Assembly (NCBI GenBank): GCA_963576735.1
Contig: OY755198.1
Span: forward strand, 7,068,001-7,132,000
Direction: 5' to 3'
From: Bedellia somnulentella
Taxonomy: Eukaryota > Arthropoda > Insecta > Lepidoptera > Bedelliidae
DNA length: 64,000 bases
The stretch's first letter is position 1. Every line of letters starts with the position of its first letter. This document shows positions 9,775 to 21,179 of this stretch, piece by piece. The notes under the pieces are model-generated. The model worked only from the letters and a program-made list of their open reading frames with translations, made no database searches and had not been told where the DNA came from. Made by a program: the position numbers and the translations under genes.

Positions 9775-11431
9775 AATAAAAATATAGCGGAATTATTTAA
9801 AAGTCAGTTTATAGTAACACCAGAAAATTGTATTAGCAATTATAATGTCACCAAGCAGTCACGCTCGGAGTGTCATGGCGGGGAGGCAGACCAGGTGATT
9901 CGTTTCTCTGCGGCCGACATTCGTTCGGTTATCCAGAAGATGACGGCTGGAAAGTCTCCTGGTCATGATGCTCTTAGTATTGAACATCTAAACTATGCGG
10001 GGGTTCATTTACCTCGCGTGCTTTCTATGTTTTTTAATCTGTGTATTGTTCATTCTTTTGTGCCTCATAATATGACGGAAACTGTTGTTGTTCCAATATT
10101 AAAAAGTAAAACTGGTAACATATGTGACTCAAATAATTATAGACCCATTTCACTGGCCACTGTTATAGCGAAGGTTTTTGACAGTCTGCTTAATAAATTT
10201 TTAACCCAACACGTGAAAACTTGTGATTCTCAATTTGGTTTTAAACCAGGTCTGTCCACCGAGAGTGCTGTTCTTTGCCTTAAGCAGACTGTCAAATACT
10301 ACACAAAAAGGAGAACCAATGTGTATGCATGCTTTCTGGACCTCTCCAAAGCCTTTGATAGGGTTCTGTACGACTTAATGTGGGAGAAATTAGCAAACGA
10401 TACAACTTTTCCTGGACAGTTGATACAAATATTTAAATATTGGTACTCTCATCAAGAGAACTTTGTGAGATGGGGTGACACATTATCAGAGTCCTATATT
10501 CTTTCTTGTGGATTGAGACAGGGGGGGTTGACTTCACCGACCTTGTTTAATTTATATGTCAATAAATTGTTAGAGGAGCTGAGCCAATCGGGTCTGGGTT
10601 GTTCAGTAGATGGATGTGTAATTAATAATATTAATTATGCAGATGATATGGTTTTGCTCAGTCCTTCGGTGGGAGCGTTGCGTAGGCTCATTAGTATTTG
10701 TGAATCGTATGCTAATAGTCATGGTCTTAAATATAACATTAAGAAAAGCGAAGTCATGGTATTTCTGGCAGATTCGAATCAGTCGAGTGAGTTTCCACCA
10801 ATCAGATTGTACGGAGAGTCACTTAAAAGAGTGTATGAATTTAAATATTTGGGCCACTGTATTAATGATAGGTTGCGTGACGATTTGGATATTAGCCGGG
10901 AGCGGAGGGCGTTGGCAGCGCGATGCAATATGTTGGCCCGAAGGTTTTCTCGTAGTTCGGTGGCGGTAAAGATAGCGCTGTTCAAAGCGTTTTGCCAAAC
11001 GCTGTATGCTTGTGCTCTTTGGGTTAACTACACGCAGCGTGCTTTCAACGCCCTTCGTGTCCAGTATAACAATGCGTTTAGGGTGATGTTGGGGCTGAGC
11101 CGTTTTTGCAGCGCATCAGGAATGTTTGCGGAGGCGAGAGTAGATGGGTTTCATGCAATAGTGCGAAAACGCATTGCCTCTCTGATGTTCCGAACGCGGG
11201 AAAGTCCCAACAGCATCATAAACGCATTAGCAAATAGACTCGATGACCCAGTTTTAAAACATTGGGTAAAGGCGTCCAGTTTTAATTAATTGTAACAAAT
11301 ATTTTGATTGTATATAGATATTAGATATAAGTGGTGTGCATACTAACATATTGATTAAGTTGTATTACTAACAAGAAATGGAACCATGTTCTGATAATAA
11401 AGATTATTATTATTATTATTATTATTATTAT
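9775..11431 (+). mobile_element. CR1-like LINE copy
   Basis: Includes the frame above, about 110 bp of 3' UTR and a (ATT)n terminal repeat at 11402-11431. The 5' junction is blurred by an A-rich stretch near 9750-9780. Confidence 0.85.
9781..11289 (+). CDS. Reverse transcriptase of a CR1-like LINE (5'-truncated, frame open)
   Basis: One uninterrupted frame of 502 codons ending TAA at 11287. It opens with a KNIAELFKSQF-like stretch that normally precedes the polymerase domain. It then shows NNYRPISL, CFLDLSKAFDRV, the CGLRQGGLTSPTLFNLYVN block, YADD at 10636-10647 and the YEFKYLGHCI thumb-proximal motif. There is no methionine start or endonuclease domain, because the copy is 5'-truncated, so it cannot move by itself. 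Motif wording and the (ATT)n tail fit the CR1 group, possibly Zenon. Clade is inferred; reverse transcriptase is certain. The lack of stops suggests a young insertion. Confidence 0.9.
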   Translation, partial: NIAELFKSQFIVTPENCISNYNVTKQSRSECHGGEADQVIRFSAADIRSVIQKMTAGKSPGHDALSIEHLNYAGVHLPRVLSMFFNLCIVHSFVPHNMTETVVVPILKSKTGNICDSNNYRPISLATVIAKVFDSLLNKFLTQHVKTCDSQFGFKPGLSTESAVLCLKQTVKYYTKRRTNVYACFLDLSKAFDRVLYDLMWEKLANDTTFPGQLIQIFKYWYSHQENFVRWGDTLSESYILSCGLRQGGLTSPTLFNLYVNKLLEELSQSGLGCSVDGCVINNINYADDMVLLSPSVGALRRLISICESYANSHGLKYNIKKSEVMVFLADSNQSSEFPPIRLYGESLKRVYEFKYLGHCINDRLRDDLDISRERRALAARCNMLARRFSRSSVAVKIALFKAFCQTLYACALWVNYTQRAFNALRVQYNNAFRVMLGLSRFCSASGMFAEARVDGFHAIVRKRIASLMFRTRESPNSIINALANRLDDPVLKHWVKASSFN

Positions 11432-11589
11432 AACTCACGAACAACTAAACCGATTAAGCTGAAAAATGATTGGGAGGTAGCTAACAACTAGGAAAAGGAC
11501 ATAGGATATATAATCACGCTAAATACCGTAGGGTGTAAGCAGTAAAAATATTTAACACCATCGTGCGAAGCCGAGGCGGACCACTAGTT
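11432..11589 (+). mobile_element. Helitron 3'-end fragment, different family
   Basis: Ends CGTGCGAAGCCGAGGCGGAC then CACTAGT, a Helitron-like terminus with CTAG. The body differs from Helitron-D. Confidence 0.65.
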
Positions 11590-11770
11590 TTATTATAAAC
11601 ACTACTAAACATTAGGTAACACTACCTGTAAAAACTATATTTAAAGACAAAAAAATAAATAAATAAACCTCTCGCAAAATATAGATGTTTTCTACTTTAA
11701 ACCAGAACCGTAAGAAATCTCATAAAGATTTTTCATACCGCACTGTTCTTATTTTTAACATACACACATA

Positions 11771-12117
11771 AACGTTCACGCCGAATATCCCCGAAGGGAT
11801 TGGCAGAGGCACTAATACTTCTGAACATCACTTGACTTTGTCACCTGGTGTTCAGAGTACCCAGGTTTTGCATGGACAGTGTACTCACTTGATAGGGGGC
11901 AGGCCTATCGCCGTTTTGAACGAATACACTGTCACTTGACTAAGTACAACTCAGCCATGTGGGTTTCCTCACGATGTTTTCCCTCACCGTTAACAACCAT
12001 GATAAATTAACCACACATGTCTTTAGAAAAGACAAATTGGTGTAGGCCCGACCCGGGATTTGAACACTAGTCCCTTGCACTAGTGTTCAAATCTCTACCC
12101 ATTGAGCTATCACGTCG
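11771..12117 (-). mobile_element. SINE-B, near full length
   Basis: On the minus strand the head reads GACGTGATAGCTCAATGGGT, with TTCAAATCCCGGGTCGGGC as B-box region. A short internal duplication of CACTAGTG...CACTAGTG lies near the head. Confidence 0.9.
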
Positions 12118-12149
12118 TCATCATTTGTATAATATAAAATAAACGATTA

Positions 12150-12303
12150 GAGTAGACTAGGTTTAGAATAGCACTACCCCATTTCTTCCCGTTGGTGTTC
12201 GTAAGGGCGGTTAAGGGTATTTGGTTAACTCAACACCAAAAACATTTATATTACAATCTTTTCCCGACTTAGGTTCCAAAAGTGGCTGAAGAATTTTTTA
12301 ATT
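12150..12303 (+). mobile_element. SINE-A, 3'-truncated
   Basis: Diverged copy that stops at GAATTTTTTAATTC, where the next SINE-A begins. Confidence 0.7.
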
Positions 12304-12560
12304 CGCTGTGTAGTGTCGGCTTAGAATAGCACTACCCCATTTCTTCCGGTGGGTGTACGTAAGAGGCGACTAACGGTATTGGGGCTTTTAAGGGATTTTT
12401 GGGCGATGCGGTTGGAGACCCATCACCAACAACCTTTATTTAACCATCTTTTCCCCACACAACTTCCAAAAGTGGCTAAGGAATTTCTAATTCCTTAGCT
12501 CTGGCTACCCCTTCTAGGGATTTATAGCCGTGAGTATATGTATGTATGTATGTATGTATA
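12304..12560 (+). mobile_element. SINE-A, full length
   Basis: Starts inside or at the end of the preceding copy and has a long (TATG)n tail. Well preserved, so younger than its neighbour. Confidence 0.9.
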
Positions 12561-12848
12561 CAATACCGTAAGTAACCGATCGCACGCTTAATACTACAGT
12601 GACATATGTCAAAATTTTGATGTGTTGAGTTACAATACTACACAGACCTTAAAATCATGCTCAAGGACATATGAATACGAGACGATAAAGACCTAAGTGA
12701 AATTGAACCTTTTGTGTTAAGAATACGGGTGTTTTCTCGTGCCTATGTTGTAGAACATGCTTTTTAAGGTCTGTGTAGTATTGTAACTGAATTCATCAAA
12801 ATTTTGACATCTGGCATCGGTCACTGTAGTATTAAGTGTGCGCGATGT
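12561..12848. mobile_element. MITE-G
   Basis: Long imperfect inverted repeats: CGCACGCTTAATACTACAGT and TGTCAAAATTTTGAT at the left mirror the right end, and TACTACACAGACCTTAA pairs with TTAAGGTCTGTGTAGTA further in. No coding. It lies at the (TATG)n tail of the SINE-A. Confidence 0.8.
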
Positions 12849-13222
12849 ATGTAATGTATGTAGGGTAATTTCATTAAAAACACTACTTAACATCTGAAAA
12901 AAGTTATGTATTTACGTACACCCAAAATAGTTGGATGAATCATAATGATTTAATTATATTACTACATAATTTATTTACACATTAAACAATGCATTTCACA
13001 TAGGAACACATTTATCTATATACACAAGTGGGCAATTATTTTATTTAGGGCCCCATTTGCTGTCGTTTCTAGACAAGAATGATATGAGGAAAAAATAAGA
13101 ACATTAATAGAATAAAATTGCCGTTAATAGACTTTGAACAAAAATCGTGTTCAATAAATATAAAAAAATAGACAACTTATAATAATTATTAATGAACTTT
13201 CTGGTAACTTCTTGGTAATATA
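12849..13222. other. No recognisable feature
   Basis: AT-rich DNA with no supported gene or repeat. Confidence 0.5.
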
Positions 13223-13337
13223 TAACATAACATAAACATAAACGTTCACGCCGAATATGAAGAATATAGGGGTTGGCAGAGGTACTAATACTTCTGAACA
13301 TCACGTGACTTTGTCACCTGGTGTTCAGAGTACTCAG
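13223..13337 (-). mobile_element. SINE-B 3' fragment
   Basis: AAACGTTCACGCCGAATATG through ACTTTGTCACCTGGTGTTCA, then lost. Confidence 0.8.
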
Positions 13338-13362
13338 TGTTCAGTTTCTTTGTAATATTTAC

Positions 13363-13606
13363 ATACATACATATCCTTAATTAATAGGTTATAAACGAAG
13401 GTGTAGCCAGTGCTTGCTAATTAAAATTTACTCAGCCACTTTTTGAGGTTGAGTAAAGAATAGATGGTAAGTAAGGGATGGTGGTATTAAAAGGATGATA
13501 AAGTATCTAGTAAATAACTTCAAAAGCCCCAAACCAAAATCCTAAGTTTATTTTACGATGCGCAGGTAGAACAATATTTGTGCTACGTTATGCCGACACT
13601 ACACGG
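13363..13606 (-). mobile_element. SINE-A, old and diverged
   Basis: Both ends are recognisable (CATACATACATATCC; CCGACACTACACGGC) but many substitutions lie between. Confidence 0.7.
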
Positions 13607-13732
13607 CATCTTATTTCACTTATTCATCATCATTTGAAATAGAATGGTCACAATAATTTCAACCATATTTTGATCTGCCAACTATTTTCTTAATTAAATG
13701 ATATAAGCTCCAAAACAATCGAACAGATGATG

Positions 13733-14183
13733 AATAGGCTATTTGACTGCAATAAAAATATTCATTTCTTTTATTTCATTAGTCTAAATTTTTTTTTTTT
13801 TGGAGCCATATGTAATAATGCGAGATAAAAATATTGCATTATTTCACTAAAATCCGTCTTTTAAAATAAGTATTTTTGATGCAACTGTCACGTGACTAAA
13901 AACGACCATGATTGGCTATTTCTATAATGACGTAGATCGCACATAAACAAACTGTGTATCGCTTCGCTCATTGGTGTTTAATGCGGAAGTGACGTCATTT
14001 GTGTTACAGCCGCCATATTTCTGCAAGTCGCGTTTTCGCGGCACAATTAAATAATATTGCATTTTCTTTTTCGATTTTTTAATAAAATAGCTAAAATGAA
14101 GGCAGAAAAATATTTTTTTAGGGCTCCTTATAAACAAATTAACACCGTAAGATAGTTTTCAAACCTTAGTCAAATAGCCTATT
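13733..14183. mobile_element. MITE-H
   Basis: 451 bp with terminal inverted repeats AATAGGCTATTTGAC / GTCAAATAGCCTATT. The interior includes GTCACGTGACTAAAAACGAC and TGACGTCATTTGTG. Two more copies lie at 29562 and 34217. No transposase frame. Confidence 0.85.
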
Positions 14184-14450
14184 ACTAATAAATAAAGGAA
14201 AGAAAAATTTACAAAAAAGATTTAAATTATGTGATAGTTAGGCGTTTTCAACATTTGCATTCTATCTGAAAGGTAGACAAGTGGCCTTCCAAATTAGTTA
14301 AAATTCGGAGGTAGGAAACGCAAACACTACTTAAACGTGTAAAAGGAATAAAGGATAGAAGAATTTCGCGCTTTCCATTATTTATTCTTTTTTATTAGTA
14401 AAATCCATGAGGTTTTGATGAACAAAAATATTTAAATCAGATGATGAATT
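14184..14450 (+). repeat. Family-I repeat, partial
   Basis: AGACAAGTGGCCTTCCAAAT, GGTAGGAAACGCAAACACT and CCATGAGGTTTTGATGAAC match the copy at 37680-38105 in reverse. The tRNA-like head is absent here. Confidence 0.7.
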
Positions 14451-14597
14451 GTCGACACCACATTTATCTTGTTTCGATAGGGATACCCGTGACAAATATT
14501 CATATACCTATTACCAAACTTAACTAATTATTTATATCCAAATCAATAGGCGACAATAATAATTAAAATAAAATACTAAAAAGGAACAGTTAAGAAC

Positions 14598-14976
14598 ATA
14601 AACGTTACATAAAACATAAACGTTCACGCCGTTTTATCCCCGAAGGGGTTGGCAGAGGTACCAATACTCCTGAACTCACATGGCAAGCGCCATCTAGTTT
14701 CCAGAGAGGGTACCCACGTTTTGCTTAGACAGTGTACTCACGTGATAGGGGGCAGGCCTATCGCCGTTTTGTACGAATACACTGTCACATGACTAAGTAC
14801 AACTCAGCCATGTGGGTTTCCTCACGATGTTTTCCCTCACCGTTGACAACCATGATAAATTAACCACACATATGACTTTAGAAAAGACAAATTGGTGTAG
14901 GCCCGTCCCAGGATTGGAACTCATGCCCTTCTGTTTTTTGGGCGGGTGTTCTTACCCACTGGACTATCATGTCGCA
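14598..14976 (-). mobile_element. SINE-B, variant subfamily (alternative head)
   Basis: The head on the minus strand reads GCGACATGATAGTCCAGTGG, then GTTCCAATCCTGGGACGGGC, unlike most SINE-B. The 3' half carries GGCGCTTGCCATGTGAG. The closest relative is at 44165-44527. Confidence 0.85.
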
Positions 14977-15042
14977 GTTAAGAACCTGTTCTTTATAAAA
15001 TATTTCCTATTAATAAGATTTAATTTGTATTTTTTTTTATTT

Positions 15043-15138
15043 ATGTCGTCTGGCAACCGTGCGAGCGGGACACACTCCTCTAGTTCGGGCTCTTGTTCTA
15101 GGACGTTTCACTGCTTGACCGTGTTCAAAAGATTATAA
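15043..15138 (+). repeat. Unclassified repeat shared with 43120-43197
   Basis: CGGGACACACTCCTCTAGTT and the TTCGGGCTCTTGTTCTAGGA stretch recur in reverse at 43 kb. No identity suggested. Confidence 0.55.
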
Positions 15139-15208
15139 GCTTTATTACATGATAATAAATTGCATTATTGTGTTCCATATATTTGTAAGTGCGCTCTGCT
15201 GTTTAGAT

Positions 15209-15369
15209 ACATACACCCATACATACATATACTCACGGCTATAAATCCCTTAACGGGGTAGCCAGAGCTTTGGAATGATAAATTCCTCAGCCACTTTTGG
15301 AATTTGATTGGGGAAAAGATGATAGTAATAAACGTTTTTGGTGATGGGTCTCCAACCACATCGCCCAAA
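15209..15369 (-). mobile_element. SINE-A, 5'-truncated
   Basis: Tail and 3' two thirds only; ends at CCACATCGCCCAAAC. Confidence 0.85.
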
Positions 15370-15555
15370 CTATTACTGATTGCAAAACATTTAATGAATT
15401 TGTGATCCGAATGAAACTACTACGATATTATCTTCTATACTTATAATAAATCTGTAGAGAGGTCAATTCTGTACATGATATATATTTTCAAAATAACTAT
15501 CAGGTGGTGATTAGGGATCGATACTGATGCCAAAAATGCAATCAGTAAAATTTTT

Positions 15556-16010
15556 AAATAGTAGGCCATTATGCCAAACTTTATCAAACGCCTGTTGCAC
15601 ATCCAGAAATACGCCACAGCAATAAAGCTGTTTTTCCAGTGCTTTTGTCACTTCTTCACAAACTCTGTGTACTTGTTCCACTGTTGAATGATTGCTTCTG
15701 AATCCGAATTGATGTTCTGGGATTAGTTTCTTATCTGTCATACAAGTTTTTAACCGCACAGAGAGTACCTTCTCGAAGACTTTTGAGAGGACTGGTAGCA
15801 GACTGATTGGTCGGTAGGAAGACGTAAGATGTGGGGGTTTTCCTGCCTTGAGTACCATTGTTATTTGGGACACTTTCCAGATGTTCGGAAAATACCCAGT
15901 TCTCAATATGCTGTTGAAAATAATAGTTATGAGGGTTATGACTTTCTTTGGAAGTTCTCTTAATACTTCAGCGGTTATAAGGTCAAAACCAGGCGCCTTC
16001 TTTAATACTA
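15556..16010 (-). pseudogene. Jockey-like LINE, inverted 5' segment
   Basis: The minus strand reads KAPGFDLITAEVL, IWKVSQITMVLKAGKPP, SYRPISLLPVLSKVFEK, HQFGFRSNHST and FLDVQQAFDKVWHNGLLFK, the first half of a Jockey-type polymerase domain. The next residues of the same protein begin at 16011 on the opposite strand. This is a 5' inversion made during one insertion (twin priming). Confidence 0.9.
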
Positions 16011-17044
16011 TTTAAAATCAAGAAGACCCTACCTCATAATATGTTTCTGCTACTGAAATCATACATTGAACACAGGTCATTTTATGTTAAAATAAACGAT
16101 TCTGTTTCCGATATGTATGAAATACAAGCGGGGGTACCACAAGGATCAGTCCTAGGGCCAACATTGTATAATATTTACACCAGTGATGTTCCTGTGTCAG
16201 AAACAGTGATGACTGCAACGTTTGCAGATGATACTGCTGTACTAGCTTCAAGTGATAGCCCAGAGCAAGCTTCAGCGACTTTGCAAACACACCTTAACAA
16301 GATACATGATTGGATGAAGAGTTGGAAGATCAAGGCTAGTGCCGCTAAATCCAATCATATCACTTTCACCCTAAGAAGGAAAGATTGTCCGGGGGTAAAA
16401 TTTGGAAATGAGCACTTACCACACACAGATTCTGTAAAGTACCTAGGTTTTCACCTTGACCGGAGGCAAACCTGGAAAACACACATCCAGAAAAAACGTG
16501 ATGAGTTGAACTACCGTTTTAGATCTTTACAATGGCTGCTCGGCCCGCAGTCAAGACTGTCACTTAACAATAAATTGCTTATTTATAAATCCATACTAAA
16601 ACCTGTTTGGACATATGGTATACAGTTGTGGGGTACGGCAAAAAACAGCAATGTTGAAATACTGCAAAGATTCCAAAACAACGCACTGAGGACCATAGCA
16701 AGAGCTCCCTGGTTTACAAAAACTGAGGAAATACATACATACTTAAAAATTCCTACCGTGAAAGAGGAAGTCAAGCACCTTACTAAAGCCTACAGAGACA
16801 GGATAACAAATCATGAAAATGAATTGGCGCGGTCACTAACACAGCCAGAAATGACGCGACGCCTGAAACGAAGCCACATCTGGGATAATATATAATCAAA
16901 GTTAAATAAAATATAATATCAATGAAGGACAGTCTATCAATGGAGAGGCCAGTCCTGAAAGCCACGATACCGTTCAAAAGAACTGCTTATAGTCCAACGA
17001 CTGATCGCATGTTGGAAAGAAACAAAATAACAAAAAAAAAAAAA
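16011..17044 (+). pseudogene. Jockey-like LINE, 3' segment with poly(A)
   Basis: Continues IKKTLPHN...LLKSYI, then AGVPQGSVLGPTLYNIYTSD, TFADDTAVLAS (FADD at 16221-16232), VKYLGFHLD and the C-terminal WGTAKNSN/FQNNALRTI region, with a stop at 16893. A 3' UTR and an A-run at about 17029-17044 follow. The frame is open, but the gene is broken by the inversion and lacks the endonuclease. Confidence 0.92.
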
Positions 17045-17866
17045 AGTAAAATTTTTGTCTGTCTGTCTGTCTGTCTGTCTGTCGGTTTGTATGTTCCTTA
17101 TGGAAACAAAAACTACTCGACTGATTTTAACGAAACTTGGTACAATTATTCTCCATACTCTTGGGCAGGTTTTTGTATACTTTCCAGCAGAGTAGTAAAG
17201 GGGAATTTTGGGAAATTTTGGGAAAACGGGAGAAGTTACTACATTTTTTAAGCTTCCGTCGCGTGTGCAGCCTTAATGGTTAAACTTACATAGAAATCAT
17301 GTATGACGGAAATATTCTTCATAAAATTATCTAAAAAAAAATCCTCAACAGTTTATGTCTATCTTTTACGGTTGACTCACAATAACACGTGTAATTCCTG
17401 ATAGCTTAGCAGTTCGGAACATTCTGATTATATTTGTTTACTCTTACGTTTGTAAACCTCTCACTCATCCCTAATTTAAAAAAGGTAACATTATTACCTA
17501 TTCAATAAAAAAAGAATCATAGAAATCGGTAGAGAAATACCGAAATTATACATAAAATAAGCCATCGCGCCCGTGACCAAAACCGAATCGTTACTAATTT
17601 ACATATAACATACTAGATGGCGCCAGTAGTTGCATCCTACGACACGTAAAATTTATTTTTTAGATTGTTATAAATACTTCATAGCGTTTTATTCCCAAAT
17701 TTGCTATTAAACGGAAATACTGAACCGTTCATTAAAGCGCATTCAAAATCACCAAACTACACTGTTTAGGGAGTGCTATAAATTTAATAAATTGAAAAGA
17801 TTGCGCTGAATTTCACAATACTTGAGCAGTGACTAAAGAAAGAAACCTCAGATATTTAAAAAAACC

Positions 17867-18690
17867 TATGATTTCGATATTTTATTAATAAACTGCAAAA
17901 TCGAATGTCTTTGGAATAACATTGAAGATCAAACACTGTTATAGTTTTTTGACAAATTAACAGTCATTTTAGCATTATTTGATTAAATTTCAAGAAAATA
18001 TTGTTTAGAAACATCATCTCGAAATGGTTTCGTAATCAGCATCACTTTTATCAAACTTTGCATACCGAATTGTGTATGCTAAAATGAAACATGAACTAAT
18101 TAGGTTTATATCTATAACTTTTATGGTTTTTTTAAATAAATATTTATATAAAAAGTCGGTTACAAACAAAGTTGCTTTAAGGACGATAACTTCACGTTAT
18201 CACGTCATGAGTAACTGAACAAAACAAGCGCTACCTAGTTTATTTATTCAAAACGTGATTTTTTTATTGTTATTCTTAAAAAGTAATCAGGTCAAGACAA
18301 CAAAAATAGAAATCTAACCGTTTCTCAATAACTTTAAAAAAGCGAGGAATAATGAATTCAGGATCCATAAATAATTAATCGAATTAATTCAGTTGGGACG
18401 TACGTCAATATGATTTTCCATTTTTCATTGATCTAACGGTTTCAAATTTAAATTTGTAAATGTCAATAACGGTCTAACGGTCCTCACAGTTTCAACCGTT
18501 AAAAATAATGAAATATTGGTTATATTTAAACATGGGGTCATTCAGTGATAAAAAAATGATCTTTGTTCGCAAAACTATAAAAAAATAACTATAACGCAAA
18601 TAGCAGTTGAAATTCTAAATAAGCGACGTTCTAAATAAGGAACCAGTAACTTTTTTCTATAAATTTCAAGGGTTAAATATATATATATAT
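17867..18690. other. AT-rich, no gene seen
   Basis: Contains short direct similarity to nothing else in the window. No long frame and no inverted repeat of note. Confidence 0.5.
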
Positions 18691-19088
18691 AAATATAGTT
18701 TTTCGGTGATTGTTGTTCAATGATAGATTCAATCACAACATGCGACCCCTTACCCAATGTTTTTTTTTAGTTTATCATTTTAATTTGTTAATAATTTCCT
18801 CTTTTTAATTTTATGTTGCTTTGTAAGCATTTAAGGTATTATTTTTATATATTTTTTCATTTTTACTGTTTTTTTGTAGTTGTTAATATTTTGTTAAACT
18901 TTTGTTTTTTTTTGGTTTTTTGTGTTGCATATCTGTTGTGCCATATTTACGGCGAATAAATGTATTTCTTCTTCTTCTTCTTCTTCCTTAGGACACGTAG
19001 CAATGCCCACCTGATCACTGTGCCAAATTTTATTGAAATCGGTCGAGCCGTTCCAGAGGAGTTCGATCACAAAGAAGTGGCCTATCTG
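18691..19088 (+). repeat. Family-E repeat, split
   Basis: GTTTTTCGGTGAT and TCACAACATGCGACCCC at the left, CCGTTCCAGAGGAGTTCGAT and AAGAAGTGGCC at the right, shared with 31068-31375. Both copies are interrupted at about the same place by different insertions. Confidence 0.65.
18757..18987 (+). mobile_element. LINE 3' UTR fragment with (TTC)n tail
   Basis: T-rich sequence ending GTGCCATATTTACGGCGAAT then AAATGTATTTC and (TTC)n. Similar ends lie at 22800 and 47100. No coding remains. Confidence 0.55.
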
Positions 19089-19243
19089 CTAATTATAAGA
19101 CAAAAATAATATTCTATTCTTAATTTGAACAGAGACATTCTCTTAAATTTTTGAAATTTATTGCCGTGAACACATCCATATATAGATATACTCACGTCTC
19201 TGGTTTCTATTTGGTTTTAATTGAGATAAGGACAGACTATTAA

Positions 19244-20540
19244 CCTTTCGAAACCCAGGATTATAGACCTCCAAACCTCTATAGCCCAGGGGTATTTTGT
19301 ACATTTTTGCATGTCAATTCGAGTGGACGCTGGGCTATCACTTAGATTGTCACAACTGTCAAACGGTAACTGAGAGGACGCTGGGCCCCTTGATACTCAC
19401 CCTACCGGGTGTTCAAATAAGTGAAAATAGCAATGATTTTTAGATTTACTAAAAAAATACAACATTTAAATCTGCGGCGTTATTCATGTACAAAATGAAA
19501 AACACAAAAACCACTTTAATCGAAAACGGTAAATTAATTGTATTTCACTGTTATTGGTAGGTAGTTATGTAGAACTGAATTTATAACATTTGTGTATGAA
19601 TGTTTGTTCCATGTACTGTTGCTTTGTGAAATTAATAAAAAAAATGCTACAATTTTAAAAAATAAGTATATTTTCTATTTAATAATTTTCTATAGACAAT
19701 CAATAAATATACAGTTAACATATTTAAATAAAAAAATTATGATCGTTCACTTTAGTTTACATTACATCGAAGAGATCTTTACTAAACCTTCAATAATGTA
19801 ACAGAAGGTGAAAAAAATACCTAAAAAAATTCTAACTTTACTTTTCTTAACTTATATGCCCGTGCGAAGCCGGGATGAGCTACCAGTCTATTAATACTTG
19901 TTATATATAAAATAATGCAACATTATTCGGTAAGTGTCAAAGATCCGTAATCGCACTGCTCCTGCAAGGTCCCTGGCGCAACCGATTCACAAGGCAAAAA
20001 GGTGATGTCCAATGAAGTTGACGCTGGGTTCTGAAAGTATGAAATAAAATTTGAACACGCTGTATTTGGTACAGTGTACTTTCATGATAGTAAAAATAAA
20101 ACACTAAACCTGTGGGCTGTCGTACTGACCCCTTTTTTGATTCAAGTTTTTGACTTATAGACTACTATAAATTTACCCTTTTTTACACTAACACTAAATA
20201 TACACTATTTAGAATTGAAAAACACTTACAACACGTTTTCCACCAATGAACACAATTTATATCACAAGAAAAGCACGAGCGTCGTTCACGCGCGGTTCCG
20301 CCAAATAGAAACTAAAATAACGTCGAAATCTGTCAAGTGACCAATAGACTATCATACATCATTTAATTGGTTATTAAATTTTCCTTCATTCATTCAAACA
20401 TTCTACATGCCGAAATATACCTTAAGACAAGCTACAATGGTTTAAAAAGATGGGTGATAAACTGCCGTCCATCCGAGTTGACGCTGGGCGAATGTGCAAA
20501 AACGCGCTGTCAAACGGAGTTGACGTTGGGTTTCGAAAGG
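19244..20540. mobile_element. piggyBac-like non-autonomous element
   Basis: Flanked by TTAA at 19240-19243 and 20541-20544. Terminal inverted repeats are CCTTTCGAAACCCA and TGGGTTTCGAAAGG. GACGCTGGG-type motifs recur just inside both ends (near 19330, 19380, 20025, 20480 and 20525). Length is 1,297 bp. No transposase frame is present (autonomous piggyBac proteins are about 600 residues), so it would depend on an enzyme elsewhere. The TTAA target and subterminal repeats are diagnostic of the superfamily; assignment to a named subfamily is not possible. Confidence 0.8.
19846..19893 (+). mobile_element. Helitron terminus relic
   Basis: GCCCGTGCGAAGCCGGGATG resembles the Helitron 3' hairpin; only this end survives, inside the piggyBac-like element. 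Confidence 0.4.
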
Positions 20541-20599
20541 TTAATTGCAACATTAGCTAGAATCTTTATATCTGCATAATTTGTTATATTAATAGATGA

Positions 20600-21172
20600 T
20601 ACATACATACGGCCATAAATCCCAAAAAGGGGTAGCCAGAGCTTTAGAGCTAAGAACTCCTCAGCCGCATTTGGAAGGTGATAGGGGACAAAATGGTAGA
20701 AATCTTTATATATTATTTCTGTAAGCCTCTTTCTTGCCCGGAAGCCTGTGACGCGATGAGTTAAGCTAGAAATTTGTTTCAGGTATCGTTTTGTACAGTT
20801 CGCGGCCGTGGTGTGCACAAAATTCAGACATCTGATGTAACTGGATTAAGTTAATTGTTACAGAATTTCAAAGTTCGATTTTGGCCCATAGACTTTGCTT
20901 GAGTGTCATAAGCGCGCGCAAACTTTAGTCGATCAGAGATGCGCTGTGATTGGTCGGTTTTTTTTTAAAAACCGGCCAATCAGAAAAGTTCACTAGAAGT
21001 TCAAAAGAGCTGCGCTGTGATTGGTCGGAAAATTTCAAAATAAACTCATTTTATTGGACGCAACGTAGTCGCGCCAGGGTTACCCACTAGTAAAGTATCG
21101 TTGGCGGTGGTTCTCCAACTGCATCCCCCAAAACCCACTTAAAAAGCCCCATACCCTTAGTCGCCCCTACGA
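20600..21172 (-). mobile_element. SINE-A (old subtype), split
   Basis: The tail part, 20600-20712, and the head part, 21096-21172, are separated by about 380 bp. That insert contains GCGCTGTGATTGGTCGG twice and an inverted CCGGCCAATCA. Confidence 0.7.
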
Positions 21173-21179
21173 TACCCGA

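Larger units (their letters stand above)
15434..17866 (+). mobile_element. Helitron-D split by a LINE
   Basis: The 5' part runs 15434-15555 and resumes at 17045 with a GTCT tract. The 3' end is lost near 17866, just before the CCCGTGCGAAGC terminus seen at 24535. AGTAAAATTTTT occurs on both sides of the insert as its target duplication. Confidence 0.85.
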
